Source of the DNA: a virus
Length of the DNA stretch: 42,160 nucleotides
Reading direction: 5' to 3' (one strand)
Virus record (IMG/VR): IMGVR_UViG_3300047646_000007
Coordinates: 1-42,160 of that record
Below the pieces are notes generated by a model. It saw nothing but the letters and a program-made list of their open reading frames with translations, searched no databases and was not told the DNA's origin. The translations under genes were made by a program, and so were the position numbers. Of the stretch, positions 30,142-40,426 are shown piece by piece. The stretch's first letter is position 1, and every line of letters begins with the position of its first letter.

Positions 30142-31937
30142 CAGCTAAAAATATTACCGATACGAACATATTGTCAACGATTCAAGACCATCACAAGAAA
30201 TTGAAAGATAATTATTCAGACAGAAACTTAAAATTTGCAGAGTACGAAAAAATATTTTTGCTTCAGGACGACGATCTTCCCAGTGATGATTTCGTAAAGA
30301 AGACTTTGTCACCTGATCCACGCAATGCAATTCTTGGGGCCCAAAGACTTCTCACTGCCGCAAAACCAAAATGGTCTGTTCCAAAGCAAGTAAACACTCC
30401 CGACACATTGAAATCTTCTACCCCAATTGAAAAAATTGCCGCGGCTATTTGTTGGTCGTCCGGACGTATCGCACGCAGGCCAATCTGGTACGATCCAACT
30501 CTTAGCGCCCTTTTATACTCCGAGGTCGTTATCAAAACGACCGCAACAAAAGACCTAGTTGATGCCGCTACAACTCCTGGTCAAAAAAAACGAGCACAAC
30601 GAGCTCAAAGAATGACCCCTATCATTATTGAATCTCTTAACCCGAAGAATTGTTTTCCGGAATTTGACTCAATGGGTTTATCTGCGTGGGGATCATCTTA
30701 TACCGTTGCGTGGGGGGATATTATTTCTATGTTTGGATCAATTGTTACGAATAAATTGGCCCCAGAAAAAAAATCTTACGAAAAAGTTACATTCAACGAA
30801 TTTTGGGATGATACCTATCATGCGGTTTGGCTAAATGAATTTGTAAACGAACCCCTTTTGTTTGTAGAACACAACATGGAAGTTATTCCCATTGTAGACC
30901 AAATCATTGAAGGATCAGAGATGTTTACTGAAGCGGGACAACAGACTCGGCAGCCATTTTTATATACCGTAAACGAATCCGGCTTATGGAAACGGCAGAA
31001 TCTAGAACTAACCACGCTATATACCATGATTCACGCAATTGGCACAAATCCCATGTTCGTACACACCTCTCCAACGGCTACTACCGAACCTCTAAAACTA
31101 GACTTCTCTGTTCCGGGTGGAGTCGTGAATCTTGGCGTCAACGAAAAACTTGATGCACTACAAAAACAAGTGATTGACCCATCTATTATCAAGGGCCTAG
31201 ACATCGCCGAACAAAAAAGCACAGAATCAACCATTTATAAACAAGCTCTTGGGGAGCCTTTGGGGGCCAATGCTCCGTTCTCGATGGTATCTATGTTGTC
31301 GCAAGCAGGACGTCTTCCTCTGATTCCTTATCAACGACTCGTCTCATTTGCGCTGGCAGATATTATGAAGATAAGTCTTGATCTTCTTAAAAGTGACGGG
31401 GGTGAATATAAAATCATCTCCGATAAAGGCGTCTTGGATTTCTATTCTAAAGAATTGCCAGATGCGTTTGAATTAGATTGTGATTTGGATATCTCTATGC
31501 CTACAGATGAGCGCCAGAATGTTGTTACGGCTTCTCAGGCCACATTTGGAAACAATCCACTTGTTTCTATGGAGTTTGCCAGAGAAACGTGGCTAGGAGT
31601 TGAATCTCCCGATGAAATGCAGGAACAGATTTGGGCAGAGCAAGAGGCAACTGCACAATATCAGACGCGTATGCAATCTCAACTTCAACAGCAAATGCAG
31701 TCTGCATCTACGGGAGGAACTGGGACGCCAGGGAAACAATTAGGCGGACTTTCTCAGGAAGCCGTGAATCAACTAAACGGAGCACAAAACACCTCGACCC
31801 CCCAGGTAGGAACACCTGGTCTTCCAATGGTGAATCCAATTGACGCAAATCAAGGGGTATCGCAGGGGTCTAGCCTGCCGTCGCAAGGACAACCACCTCA
31901 GGGCGGAAATACCCCGGGTTCTGTAGGAGGCGCATAA
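30138..31937 (+). CDS. Portal protein
   Basis: A 599-aa protein directly after the large terminase. ATG 30138 overlaps the terminase stop; GTG 30120 is an alternative, and neither site is strong. The helical body (LQKQVIDPSIIKGLDIAEQKS ... QAGRLPLIPYQRLVSFALADI) and length fit podovirus-type portals. The last ~100 residues are Gln/Gly/Pro-rich and disordered. It forms the dodecameric entry for DNA and the platform for the tail. The assignment rests on order and pattern. Confidence 0.85.
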   Translation: MTAKNITDTNILSTIQDHHKKLKDNYSDRNLKFAEYEKIFLLQDDDLPSDDFVKKTLSPDPRNAILGAQRLLTAAKPKWSVPKQVNTPDTLKSSTPIEKIAAAICWSSGRIARRPIWYDPTLSALLYSEVVIKTTATKDLVDAATTPGQKKRAQRAQRMTPIIIESLNPKNCFPEFDSMGLSAWGSSYTVAWGDIISMFGSIVTNKLAPEKKSYEKVTFNEFWDDTYHAVWLNEFVNEPLLFVEHNMEVIPIVDQIIEGSEMFTEAGQQTRQPFLYTVNESGLWKRQNLELTTLYTMIHAIGTNPMFVHTSPTATTEPLKLDFSVPGGVVNLGVNEKLDALQKQVIDPSIIKGLDIAEQKSTESTIYKQALGEPLGANAPFSMVSMLSQAGRLPLIPYQRLVSFALADIMKISLDLLKSDGGEYKIISDKGVLDFYSKELPDAFELDCDLDISMPTDERQNVVTASQATFGNNPLVSMEFARETWLGVESPDEMQEQIWAEQEATAQYQTRMQSQLQQQMQSASTGGTGTPGKQLGGLSQEAVNQLNGAQNTSTPQVGTPGLPMVNPIDANQGVSQGSSLPSQGQPPQGGNTPGSVGGA

Positions 31938-32218
31938 TGACCGTTACCCAGAGGAACCAAAGTTCGGCACATCTAATGGCTATGGCAATGATAAAAAAAT
32001 ACGACGCAAAAAAGAAACAAAATAGCCAAAACGATGATATTTCGCAATCCATTGACGCGGTGAAAAAGATGTTCATTCAAGGTATTGTGGATAATCCGGA
32101 AATGTACCAGGAGTATATGTCTTCAATTCCAGAACAAATGACACGCCTTATGCAAAAATATGGTATAACTACACAGGGAGAGAACACAAGTTCTATCCAA
32201 CAAGTTCAAGGAGAGTAA
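31937..32218 (+). CDS. Small helical protein after the portal
   Basis: A 93-aa protein sharing TAATG with the portal gene. Helical and basic/polar (LMAMAMIKKYDAKKKQNSQ). No family is recognised; possibly a head-assembly accessory. Confidence 0.65.
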   Translation: MTVTQRNQSSAHLMAMAMIKKYDAKKKQNSQNDDISQSIDAVKKMFIQGIVDNPEMYQEYMSSIPEQMTRLMQKYGITTQGENTSSIQQVQGE

Positions 32219-32219
32219 A

Positions 32220-32996
32220 ATGGAATTCAGATATCCAACATGGAGCCCATCACAATCAGTTACCAAAACAGCCTCCGTAAGTCCCCAGTCTTCGCAACCC
32301 ACAAACACCAAGGGGTCAGCCTCCGGTCAAAGATCGACATATTCCTATTCTGGGAATCCGCTTGCCGGTTCAGGAAACCCAATTTCTGGGAACCCCGTGA
32401 ATTACAATGGTGGATTATACAGAAGTCCACAATCTGCAACCCCGTATAGCGGATTCAGCCAATATCAGAACTCATTATGGAGTTCAATTTTCAATTCTCC
32501 GTTGCTAAAATCGTTATTTTCTCAGCCGATTCAAGGAAATTCTCAAAAACAGACGGAGTTTCAGAACACCATTCCGTCGTACGTCAGTCCAGAAGCGCAA
32601 TCTTCCGCATACAATCTACAGCAAGGTATTGGAACTCCATACTCAACTATTATGGACAAAATTCTCAATCCAGAAACCAATACGTATTCGTTTCAATCTG
32701 GCATCTCAACTCCAGATCAACAATTTGCTCAACTACAAAATTTGATTGACGTTGCTATCAATGGCAAAAAAACTAAAAACTGGGATCAACCAACCCTGGA
32801 CACGCTGTCAAATTCTGATACAACTACTCCTAGCGCTACAACATCCTCTAATAACGGGGGTACTGGCAACGGAAGTAGTGGATATGGATATTATCCACAG
32901 TATATTCCTTATCCACAATACATTATGTTTGGAGATAACGGATGGGGGAACAGCGGAATCGACTGGCAGAAAAATTTGATAAATTGGCGGTTCTAA
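32220..32996 (+). CDS. Ser/Gln/Asn-rich virion-block protein
   Basis: A 258-aa protein with AAGGAG upstream. Low-complexity Ser, Gln, Asn, Gly and Tyr throughout, with a Tyr/Pro-rich patch GYGYYPQYIPYPQYI and a Trp-containing C terminus. It resembles the protein at 27038-27607 in composition, and both precede large virion genes. Probably a virion or internal protein; no family is recognised. Confidence 0.6.
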   Translation: MEFRYPTWSPSQSVTKTASVSPQSSQPTNTKGSASGQRSTYSYSGNPLAGSGNPISGNPVNYNGGLYRSPQSATPYSGFSQYQNSLWSSIFNSPLLKSLFSQPIQGNSQKQTEFQNTIPSYVSPEAQSSAYNLQQGIGTPYSTIMDKILNPETNTYSFQSGISTPDQQFAQLQNLIDVAINGKKTKNWDQPTLDTLSNSDTTTPSATTSSNNGGTGNGSSGYGYYPQYIPYPQYIMFGDNGWGNSGIDWQKNLINWRF

Positions 32997-33010
32997 TACC
33001 GGAGATATAA

Positions 33011-36000
33011 ATGACAGATTCGTCCACAACAAACAACACAGAAAAAGCAGTGGCTCCCGTAACTAATACGGAGCCACTGCAAAGTCCCACGAATATTAAT
33101 TGGAAGGGCGCAATGGGACTTGATCTTTCGAACCCAAGCGTTATTCAAAATTTATTTGAGCAGGGAAAACTTCCTAAATTTCAAAAACCCCTGAACTTGG
33201 GACAATACACTGCCGTGTCTCAATTTCACGACCAGCAGCAACAAAAAATGTTTCCTCAACAACAGACACCTGCACAGAATACATTTACATCGCAGAATAA
33301 TATAGGTCAAGGTGATTCCCCGAGCGCGAATACAACCCAAGGGCAACTGTCGTTTTGGCAAAATCCATATCGTATTGTGCGTTATCACAATCTCATTGCG
33401 TCTGATCCGAAAGCCGTTCTTCCCAGTTGGCTAAATAAAGATGTCGTCAATACTGCATACAATTGGATGGCTTATAAAAACGACTATAAACCTTGGACAG
33501 AATGGAAAGCCCTGAGCGCAGACGATCCGTTGGGACAGACACTAAAAGATGTTCCCGAGCCAACTGATCCACAGGTTATTGTAGACGAATCGAACAAAGA
33601 CGAAGCAAATATAAATTCTACCGTTGGGCAGTCTCCAGATAGTACCATCGTCAACGCTGGTACCGGCGTTGGCACTTTGAAACAAAATGGAAGTTATTAC
33701 AATTTGACCGGGTGGGAAAAAACCATTTACGGTCTCATGGGAGTTGGCACCGGCCAGTTAGCGGATCAGCCGTATTCCAATAAGGCTTTTGGCGTGTGGG
33801 GCCAGGGGGTCATGCAAGGTCTAGGTGTTGGCTTACTCGCCGGAAATATAAATCCAATTGTCGGATTGGCTGCTGGATTGGTTGTGGGCGGAATTACAGT
33901 TGCCAATGGTCTAAATGCCCTTCCAGAAAGTAGAGCCAACCAAATTTACTCTCAGTTGAAGGCGGGAAATTGGAGTTCAATTCCGGGAGCCCCCGGAATG
34001 ACAGATTCGCAAAAACAAGCTGTTATAAATATGTACGAACAAAGAGCCACGGGCAACCATGTTGTTTATAATAACATAATGAAATGGTTCAATACAATTT
34101 TGAATGTTCCGGTTCAGGCAGGAGAACAAGTTATTGGCGCCGCCGCCCAATTAGTAGCCGGTGATAACGATTTCAAAGATGTTTTAGAGCATCCAGTAGC
34201 CGCTCTGAGAGCGGGAAGTCTGGCGTTTGAGGCATCTGGAAAGCAATATAACGTTGCTTTGGGCTATGCTGGCAATGGAAAAGTGTGGGATATCACACAC
34301 GGACAACCCCAGGCTGTTCCTATGGGAAACGAAACTTATGGAGCTGCGGCGCTAGACGAACTGAGAGACAAAATGGTTGCCGATCCATCCAATTATCAGC
34401 AATATCAATCTGAATTTATGCAAAAAATGGGCGTTGAGGGGCAAATAAACGACTTTGCGCTCCAAACAGCCCTATCTTTTATGATAGAGAAGACTACACG
34501 ATCAATTAGCATGGATGCCTTATCTAAATTTGGAGATTATGTATCCAAGAATCCAGAATTAGATGCAAAATTTAATGGAGACGCGATAAAAGCCGCCGTT
34601 GGTGCCTCAAAAGGAAGCGGAGTTGTAGACGCGCTTCCATTTCCTGTCAATTCTCTTGTTGAGGGTATAGCTAAGTCGATTGACCCAGAAACAAAACTGA
34701 GACAATCATCTGGGTTTATGGGAGCGTACAACTACTATAAAACGTTTTTGTTGGAAGGAACTCTTCCTGGAAGCGACCATTATGTCGCTCCCAAAGATTT
34801 CTCGTCTTTTGAGAAATGGGCAATTGGCTTAGACGACATTGGAAAAGTAAAAGACTTAGAGGCGCGTATTGGTACTGGAAAATTTGATCCATCGGCGTGG
34901 TTAGAAAACACCCGTAGTTTATCTCCGGTGGCTAAGGCTTTTCAGTTCGAAGGGACGATTATTGATCGACTAAAGTATATGGCAGAGGCAGCAGACGGAG
35001 ACGTTCAACAATTTCAGAAGATGATTTCGGCAGCATCCAAAGCTGATCCATCACTGACGGGCGAAGCAATAGGAGCGATTCTAAACCCACAAGGAGAGAA
35101 ACCCCTTGGCCTTGATCCTCGTTGGTTCAATTCCCCCATTGGTTCTACTGTTGCCGAAGGATTCAAAAAAATATCTGATAGCGGAATGATAAGCGAACTA
35201 TTCAGTATGTTTGATCGAACTCAAGCCAATAGATCGTCTCTAAATAATTCGGCAAAATTATTTGATATGACCCCAGGAGAGTTGATAAAAAACGTCAAAG
35301 ATAATTATGATTTTGACGGAAGACTTGCGGCTATTCTCAGTGATCCAAATATTCCAGAAGACAGGGCCAAACTAGCTCAGGGGTTTGATGTAAACGACAT
35401 GAAAATACAAATTGCTCCGTTTGCATCGTCAAAAGACCCGGTACCGTATTCTTCAAGGCAAATGACGACGTATATCGCCGAAAAACTCGGAGACCAATTT
35501 GACGATTATTTGATTCAACGATACGGGATAAAAGAGGACAGTCTGCCGGTTCGGTTCTCGGCAATGATGAAAAAAGCTACGTCATTACTGCTTTTGGGAT
35601 TCAACCCGCGTTATTTGATCTATAACGAGTTCAACAATATTCTTACCCGGGCAGTTGACGGAGCTAGCGGAATGTTCAAAATAAACTCGATAAACGACAA
35701 ATATGACATCGTATTGGGAAATGCCTCAAGTTTATCTGGGGACGTAATGAACGCAAACGGATTCAAATCAAAAATCAATGAACGGAATAACAATGCTCGT
35801 GGTCAAAAAGCAATGGATGTGGTAAATAAAGCAACTGGTGGAATTTCAAAATTATTCAACAAGGTGTCAACCACTGGCCTATCTGGTAGTTTAGAAAACC
35901 TAGAATCTGCACAAACAATGGCGTCTAGTTTTATGCAGACCTTTTCTCAATTTTATAAACCAGAACTTACCGATTATTTGAAATCTAATCTTCCAATTGA

Positions 36001-39000
36001 TTTGCAAGATAGATTAGTCTCGGTTGCGAAAAGCGCCGGAAAAGTAGAAGACCTCGACGGACTCATAGATTCCATTGCAACTCAAAAGGTGTTTACTCAC
36101 GACAATTTGGCAAAAGTTGCCACAGATTTTGCGAATGCACAAAACAATAAGGGTATTACCGAGGATGTTATCAAAGACGTTCTTACCAAAACCGGTATAA
36201 TTGACGATCTTGTTTCTGAGCTAGACTCCGCAAAAACGGATTCTGATGTAGCAAGAGCATTTGAGCAGATAAAATCTCAGCAAGATACCTATATGAACCA
36301 GCTTATGCAAAGTGACATAACGTCAAGAATAGAAGACGCTAAATCCAAAGTGGCAGCAGAGGGAATTCAGGGAGCAATAGATATATTGTACGACACCCTA
36401 AATTATCGCGACATGGAAATTCAGTCCAAGTGGCGCGGGTGGGACTCTACCTGGGCAATGAAGGGATTGGTGTCAAAAGAAACATTCAATGATCTTATCA
36501 ATTCACAAAGAAATAGAGATGCAACTCGTTTTGATGGCGTAAATCAGTATATGGAGTCAACCTATAAGGGTCTGTTCGAGGCGTCTAAGGGGAACAAGGG
36601 AGATATATCCAAGTGGGTTGATGGGTTCAGTAAACTTAATAAATTATACGAAGATTTCTTTTCGACGGTTCAAAGCGAACAGAACAAATTATCCGATCCG
36701 GGATTAGATTTTGAAAATTTTGGCGCAGCAAAATTAGTTGTTGACAATAATATTGAAAAAGCCTACCAAGAACTCCGGGTGCGAGAGAAGGGAGTTCAGG
36801 CTATATGCGACCAGGCGATATTAGATATTTCAGGAGGAAATGCTGATGTCGCTAATTGGGTAGCTAAGTCGGGAGGCCTACGAGATAGAATAGCAAAATC
36901 AATGTCAGATTTCAGAGAATACGCCAAAACCATTGATCCTTCCGATAGAGGAATTGCCTACAATAAATATATTATTGAGGAATATTTACCTCTTACAAAA
37001 GAGCTCAAAGAGGCCAATTTTGATGCTGGCAGAAATATCCCAATGAAACAATCTGCTTTGGATATGCTAATTGATTCTCCCGATGCCATAGCAAAGAGAA
37101 ATGACTATATTGCGCAACGGGCAAGTGAGGCAGGAATTCCCGTAAATGCCTCTTTGGATGAAAAGCAAGCGGCTCTCATAAAACAATTCAATAATGAATG
37201 GGACGAAAAAGTTCTTGCCAATATTGATGTTGTTGGAAACAACCCTCTTGGTTCTACGGTAGAACCACAATTTGACGGAATGCAACAATGGGAGGCTAAT
37301 ACGCTGTTTATTGATCCAATTTTGGACGCCATGAAGCAACGGTCAATGGCAGAAGTAAACAATCCGGCGCCGCGCGAAGGCATAGACCCGGAATCAATTC
37401 CGGAAATACAAAAGTGGATTTCCCAAACAAAAACAAATCTCCAGCAGGCAAAATACGCATCCTGGCAATATGCCAAAAAAATGCGTGAATTTACTATGCT
37501 AGATTATTCCAAAAAAACCAATTATGACAACTTTTTGAACACAATATTTCCTTACCAATTTTGGTTTACGCACACTATGAGAAATTGGTTGATCCGTTCT
37601 ATTGATAGACCAGCTTTGTACGCCACGTTTTTCCGATACAAGCAGATGCAACAGCGCCTAGAAAACACCGGGATTCCCGCTCGGCTTCAGGGAAAGATCG
37701 CCATTCCATTGGCCGGTTCTGGGTTGCCAGATTGGATGGGAGATTCTATCTATATTGATCCGATGAGTCAATTGTTTCCATTCACTGGTATACTGCAACC
37801 ATTTACCAATAACGGATCAAATGCGTCAAATGTTCAATACGACACTATTGATCTTATAAAACAAGAACTGAAAGATGGAGTTATCAATCAATCTCAGTCT
37901 GACGACGCTATCAATAATAAAACCGGCAAAATATGGGAAGAGGCCTACACAAAAGCCTTTTCTCAATCAGATATGTCGAATCCAGTAACTATGGCTAGTA
38001 TGATGATCCAGCCAGCAATGTGGCTACAGCAGCCAATTCAAGCCCTTCAGGGTAAGACCGACGAGATCGCGCAGACCCCGTTATCCAAAACATCAGCAAG
38101 TTTACAACATATTTCAGATAAAGCAGGATTACCAAGCGCCATAGGAGATGTATTGGGCGCCCCATCTTGGTTAGAAACGAACGCTCGTAAAGCAATGGGA
38201 ATGTCACCAGCAGTAGCTAGGTATGGCCAATACGGAGATTATTATATTGAGCGCGAATTATCAAACATGGCATTCGACGGAACAATCTCCAAAGACGACG
38301 CGACTACAGCTATGATTCAGCACAGTGGGCCAGCATTTGATGCGGCAATGAAGAGAGTTGACGATGAAATTGATCTAAAGCAGCCCCTTGGAATGACCGC
38401 AGATGGTCTACAAGGATTAATTCAAGGAGAAGGTAGTATGGGGGGGGCCAGCGCTAGAATTTTTGGAACAATTTTTCCAGATGGTATTCTTCCTACTGGC
38501 GAACTAAAGTATTACGGATTGAGAGATCAATATTCAAAGGCGTGGGATCAATATAACGCTGGAGATAAAACTGCCCTCAATAAATTTTTCGAGGATCATC
38601 CGGAGTATGAAGTTAGGTCTGCTCTCAAAGAATCTGATCCTACAGTAAGATTGCAGCAGTATCTCATTGGGAATATTTGGGATAAATATATGAATTCCTC
38701 TGCTGCCAACAAAATTGCTATCAACAATGCCCTTGGTCAAGATTTTTCAGATTCTTTTCTTTCAAAATCTACCGCAGACTCATCGTCTATTCCTTTGGAC
38801 AAGTTGGTTGCGTGGTCTAGGCAACTGAATCTAACGGTTCCAAAAACGGACGATACAAGTAAAGTTGAGATTCCGGCAGATGTGACCAAAGTACAACAAT
38901 GGAGCGATAAAATTTCTCAGGTTTATCAGAATTTTACGACCGAAAGGGAAAAACTTTTTCCGAATTGGTATACCTATCAAACAGAATACATGGGGTTGAG

Positions 39001-39595
39001 CAAAACAGATCGCAAATCGTTCTTGAAAAAATTTCCAGAACTTCAAGATTATTACAATTGGAAAGATAAGTACGAAACCGCGCACCCGGAAGTGACCATA
39101 GTGCTGGCTTCCAAAGGCAACACTATTACCAACGGAACCGGATCGGCCAATGTAACTAGCAAATTTGATCCGGCTCTAACAAGTGAACTAAAGACATATT
39201 ATTCAGACGGAACGCAAATGACCACAGGGGCCTGGCAATTATTATTCCAAGAGTGGCAAGATTCCGGTTCAAAATATGGAGACTTTACTACATGGATGAA
39301 AGACGACGTTCAGCCCGCCATTACAGGAGTTCCGTACAGTGACCCGTCTCTTATTTGGACGGATAAAAATTCTGCGGCGTATGATTCCTATAAAACAAAA
39401 TTAGCCACAGCATTCCCGAACTATGCGACAGAAAATAAAGCATATTATGCACTCAGTTCTAGTGCAGAAAGGAAAACGTTTGTACAATCACATCCCGATC
39501 TAAAAGATGCCTGGGCCTGGAAAGATCAATATAAAATAGATCACCCAGAAGTAGTTGGTATATTGAACTACGTGTCTAAAACATACGGAAACTAA
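33011..39595 (+). CDS. Giant virion protein (2194 aa), probable internal or ejection protein
   Basis: The largest gene, 16% of the genome. The N terminus (1-~125) is Gln/Asn-rich. Residues ~258-300 form a Gly-rich hydrophobic stretch (GLGVGLLAGNINPIVGLAAG ...), possibly membrane-active. The long middle is helical, with NPRYLIYNEFNNILTRAV near 865 and FPYQFWFTHTMRNWLIRS near 1510. Near the C terminus a ~48-residue unit occurs twice (~1981-2029 and ~2133-2182): FPN ... Y..LS...R..F...P.L.D...WKD.Y...HPEV. It lies between portal and scaffold genes, where podoviruses may keep ejected inner-core proteins. No polymerase or peptidase motif was found. Function is inferred. Confidence 0.85.
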   Translation: MTDSSTTNNTEKAVAPVTNTEPLQSPTNINWKGAMGLDLSNPSVIQNLFEQGKLPKFQKPLNLGQYTAVSQFHDQQQQKMFPQQQTPAQNTFTSQNNIGQGDSPSANTTQGQLSFWQNPYRIVRYHNLIASDPKAVLPSWLNKDVVNTAYNWMAYKNDYKPWTEWKALSADDPLGQTLKDVPEPTDPQVIVDESNKDEANINSTVGQSPDSTIVNAGTGVGTLKQNGSYYNLTGWEKTIYGLMGVGTGQLADQPYSNKAFGVWGQGVMQGLGVGLLAGNINPIVGLAAGLVVGGITVANGLNALPESRANQIYSQLKAGNWSSIPGAPGMTDSQKQAVINMYEQRATGNHVVYNNIMKWFNTILNVPVQAGEQVIGAAAQLVAGDNDFKDVLEHPVAALRAGSLAFEASGKQYNVALGYAGNGKVWDITHGQPQAVPMGNETYGAAALDELRDKMVADPSNYQQYQSEFMQKMGVEGQINDFALQTALSFMIEKTTRSISMDALSKFGDYVSKNPELDAKFNGDAIKAAVGASKGSGVVDALPFPVNSLVEGIAKSIDPETKLRQSSGFMGAYNYYKTFLLEGTLPGSDHYVAPKDFSSFEKWAIGLDDIGKVKDLEARIGTGKFDPSAWLENTRSLSPVAKAFQFEGTIIDRLKYMAEAADGDVQQFQKMISAASKADPSLTGEAIGAILNPQGEKPLGLDPRWFNSPIGSTVAEGFKKISDSGMISELFSMFDRTQANRSSLNNSAKLFDMTPGELIKNVKDNYDFDGRLAAILSDPNIPEDRAKLAQGFDVNDMKIQIAPFASSKDPVPYSSRQMTTYIAEKLGDQFDDYLIQRYGIKEDSLPVRFSAMMKKATSLLLLGFNPRYLIYNEFNNILTRAVDGASGMFKINSINDKYDIVLGNASSLSGDVMNANGFKSKINERNNNARGQKAMDVVNKATGGISKLFNKVSTTGLSGSLENLESAQTMASSFMQTFSQFYKPELTDYLKSNLPIDLQDRLVSVAKSAGKVEDLDGLIDSIATQKVFTHDNLAKVATDFANAQNNKGITEDVIKDVLTKTGIIDDLVSELDSAKTDSDVARAFEQIKSQQDTYMNQLMQSDITSRIEDAKSKVAAEGIQGAIDILYDTLNYRDMEIQSKWRGWDSTWAMKGLVSKETFNDLINSQRNRDATRFDGVNQYMESTYKGLFEASKGNKGDISKWVDGFSKLNKLYEDFFSTVQSEQNKLSDPGLDFENFGAAKLVVDNNIEKAYQELRVREKGVQAICDQAILDISGGNADVANWVAKSGGLRDRIAKSMSDFREYAKTIDPSDRGIAYNKYIIEEYLPLTKELKEANFDAGRNIPMKQSALDMLIDSPDAIAKRNDYIAQRASEAGIPVNASLDEKQAALIKQFNNEWDEKVLANIDVVGNNPLGSTVEPQFDGMQQWEANTLFIDPILDAMKQRSMAEVNNPAPREGIDPESIPEIQKWISQTKTNLQQAKYASWQYAKKMREFTMLDYSKKTNYDNFLNTIFPYQFWFTHTMRNWLIRSIDRPALYATFFRYKQMQQRLENTGIPARLQGKIAIPLAGSGLPDWMGDSIYIDPMSQLFPFTGILQPFTNNGSNASNVQYDTIDLIKQELKDGVINQSQSDDAINNKTGKIWEEAYTKAFSQSDMSNPVTMASMMIQPAMWLQQPIQALQGKTDEIAQTPLSKTSASLQHISDKAGLPSAIGDVLGAPSWLETNARKAMGMSPAVARYGQYGDYYIERELSNMAFDGTISKDDATTAMIQHSGPAFDAAMKRVDDEIDLKQPLGMTADGLQGLIQGEGSMGGASARIFGTIFPDGILPTGELKYYGLRDQYSKAWDQYNAGDKTALNKFFEDHPEYEVRSALKESDPTVRLQQYLIGNIWDKYMNSSAANKIAINNALGQDFSDSFLSKSTADSSSIPLDKLVAWSRQLNLTVPKTDDTSKVEIPADVTKVQQWSDKISQVYQNFTTEREKLFPNWYTYQTEYMGLSKTDRKSFLKKFPELQDYYNWKDKYETAHPEVTIVLASKGNTITNGTGSANVTSKFDPALTSELKTYYSDGTQMTTGAWQLLFQEWQDSGSKYGDFTTWMKDDVQPAITGVPYSDPSLIWTDKNSAAYDSYKTKLATAFPNYATENKAYYALSSSAERKTFVQSHPDLKDAWAWKDQYKIDHPEVVGILNYVSKTYGN

Positions 39596-39605
39596 TAATT
39601 ACCTA

Positions 39606-39635
39606 TTGACAAACCTTATACAAAGGTAGTACAAT
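39606..39635 (+). promoter_or_regulatory. Promoter for scaffold and capsid genes
   Basis: TTGACA (39606-39611), 18-base spacer, TACAAT (39630-39635). The spacer holds ACCTT-ATACA-AAGGT, a small inverted repeat that could be an operator. Confidence 0.82.
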
Positions 39636-39654
39636 ACAAAAGGAGAAATAAGTT

Positions 39655-40416
39655 ATGCCAGAAACTGATGCAACCACTTCTAACCAACAGGTCGAGCAAC
39701 CTGGAACAAATTCAACGCCGGAGATCAAACAGAATCCTGCTCAGGATAAAGTAGATACTTCTGCGTCTCAGGGTTTGGGAAACGGAGCGGAAAACACACA
39801 TGTTTTGACAGAGCAAGAGATTTTGAAGTTAGCAGATAACCCATCTTTTCAAAAGTTAATCTCCGATCAGGCTAGCAAAATAGCGGAGTCGAAGGTGGCC
39901 GAGGGCCTGCGCAACATTCAGAGTCTTACGGACAAATCCGAAGCGCGTGTAAGAAAAGAAGTTGTCAAACAAGTAGCCTTGCTTCAGGCGGCCATGGGGA
40001 CTGATCTAAGTCCAGAACAAAAGGCAAAAGTTGAACAGGTAACTCGTCAACAAGTAGTTGAGGAAATGGCCGGAGAAATAAACGGCGATGCACCCCAACA
40101 ACAGCCCGAGCAACAGAATCCGCTCGCAGCCGATGTTCAGCGCCTGGTAACAAAATACGGCAATGTGGCTGTGTTTCAAGGAGACCCAGAGGCCGCTTTA
40201 GTAAAAACCAATGGCACTCCCGGGGAATACCTCGAAACTTTTGAGAAAGCCATCAAAGCAAAGATTGATCGCGTTTCCGGAAAGAAAACTCCTGAACCAA
40301 AAGATGAGGAAAAAAATCCTCAAGGATCAATGACAGCCAGCGCAAACAAAGGAACTGGAACTTTACCAGACCTGGGTTACGACGACCTGTTTGCTATGGC
40401 ATACAAGAAAAAATAA
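39655..40416 (+). CDS. Scaffold-like protein
   Basis: A 253-aa protein directly before the capsid gene. Disordered N terminus (Gln, Thr, Pro), a helical/coiled-coil centre (ISDQASKIAESKVAEGLRNI ...), and a charged tail ending LGYDDLFAMAYKKK. This plan and position match scaffolds that guide prohead assembly. It has its own promoter, which would supply scaffold and capsid in bulk. Confidence 0.78.
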   Translation: MPETDATTSNQQVEQPGTNSTPEIKQNPAQDKVDTSASQGLGNGAENTHVLTEQEILKLADNPSFQKLISDQASKIAESKVAEGLRNIQSLTDKSEARVRKEVVKQVALLQAAMGTDLSPEQKAKVEQVTRQQVVEEMAGEINGDAPQQQPEQQNPLAADVQRLVTKYGNVAVFQGDPEAALVKTNGTPGEYLETFEKAIKAKIDRVSGKKTPEPKDEEKNPQGSMTASANKGTGTLPDLGYDDLFAMAYKKK

Positions 40417-40426
40417 GGAGTAATTC

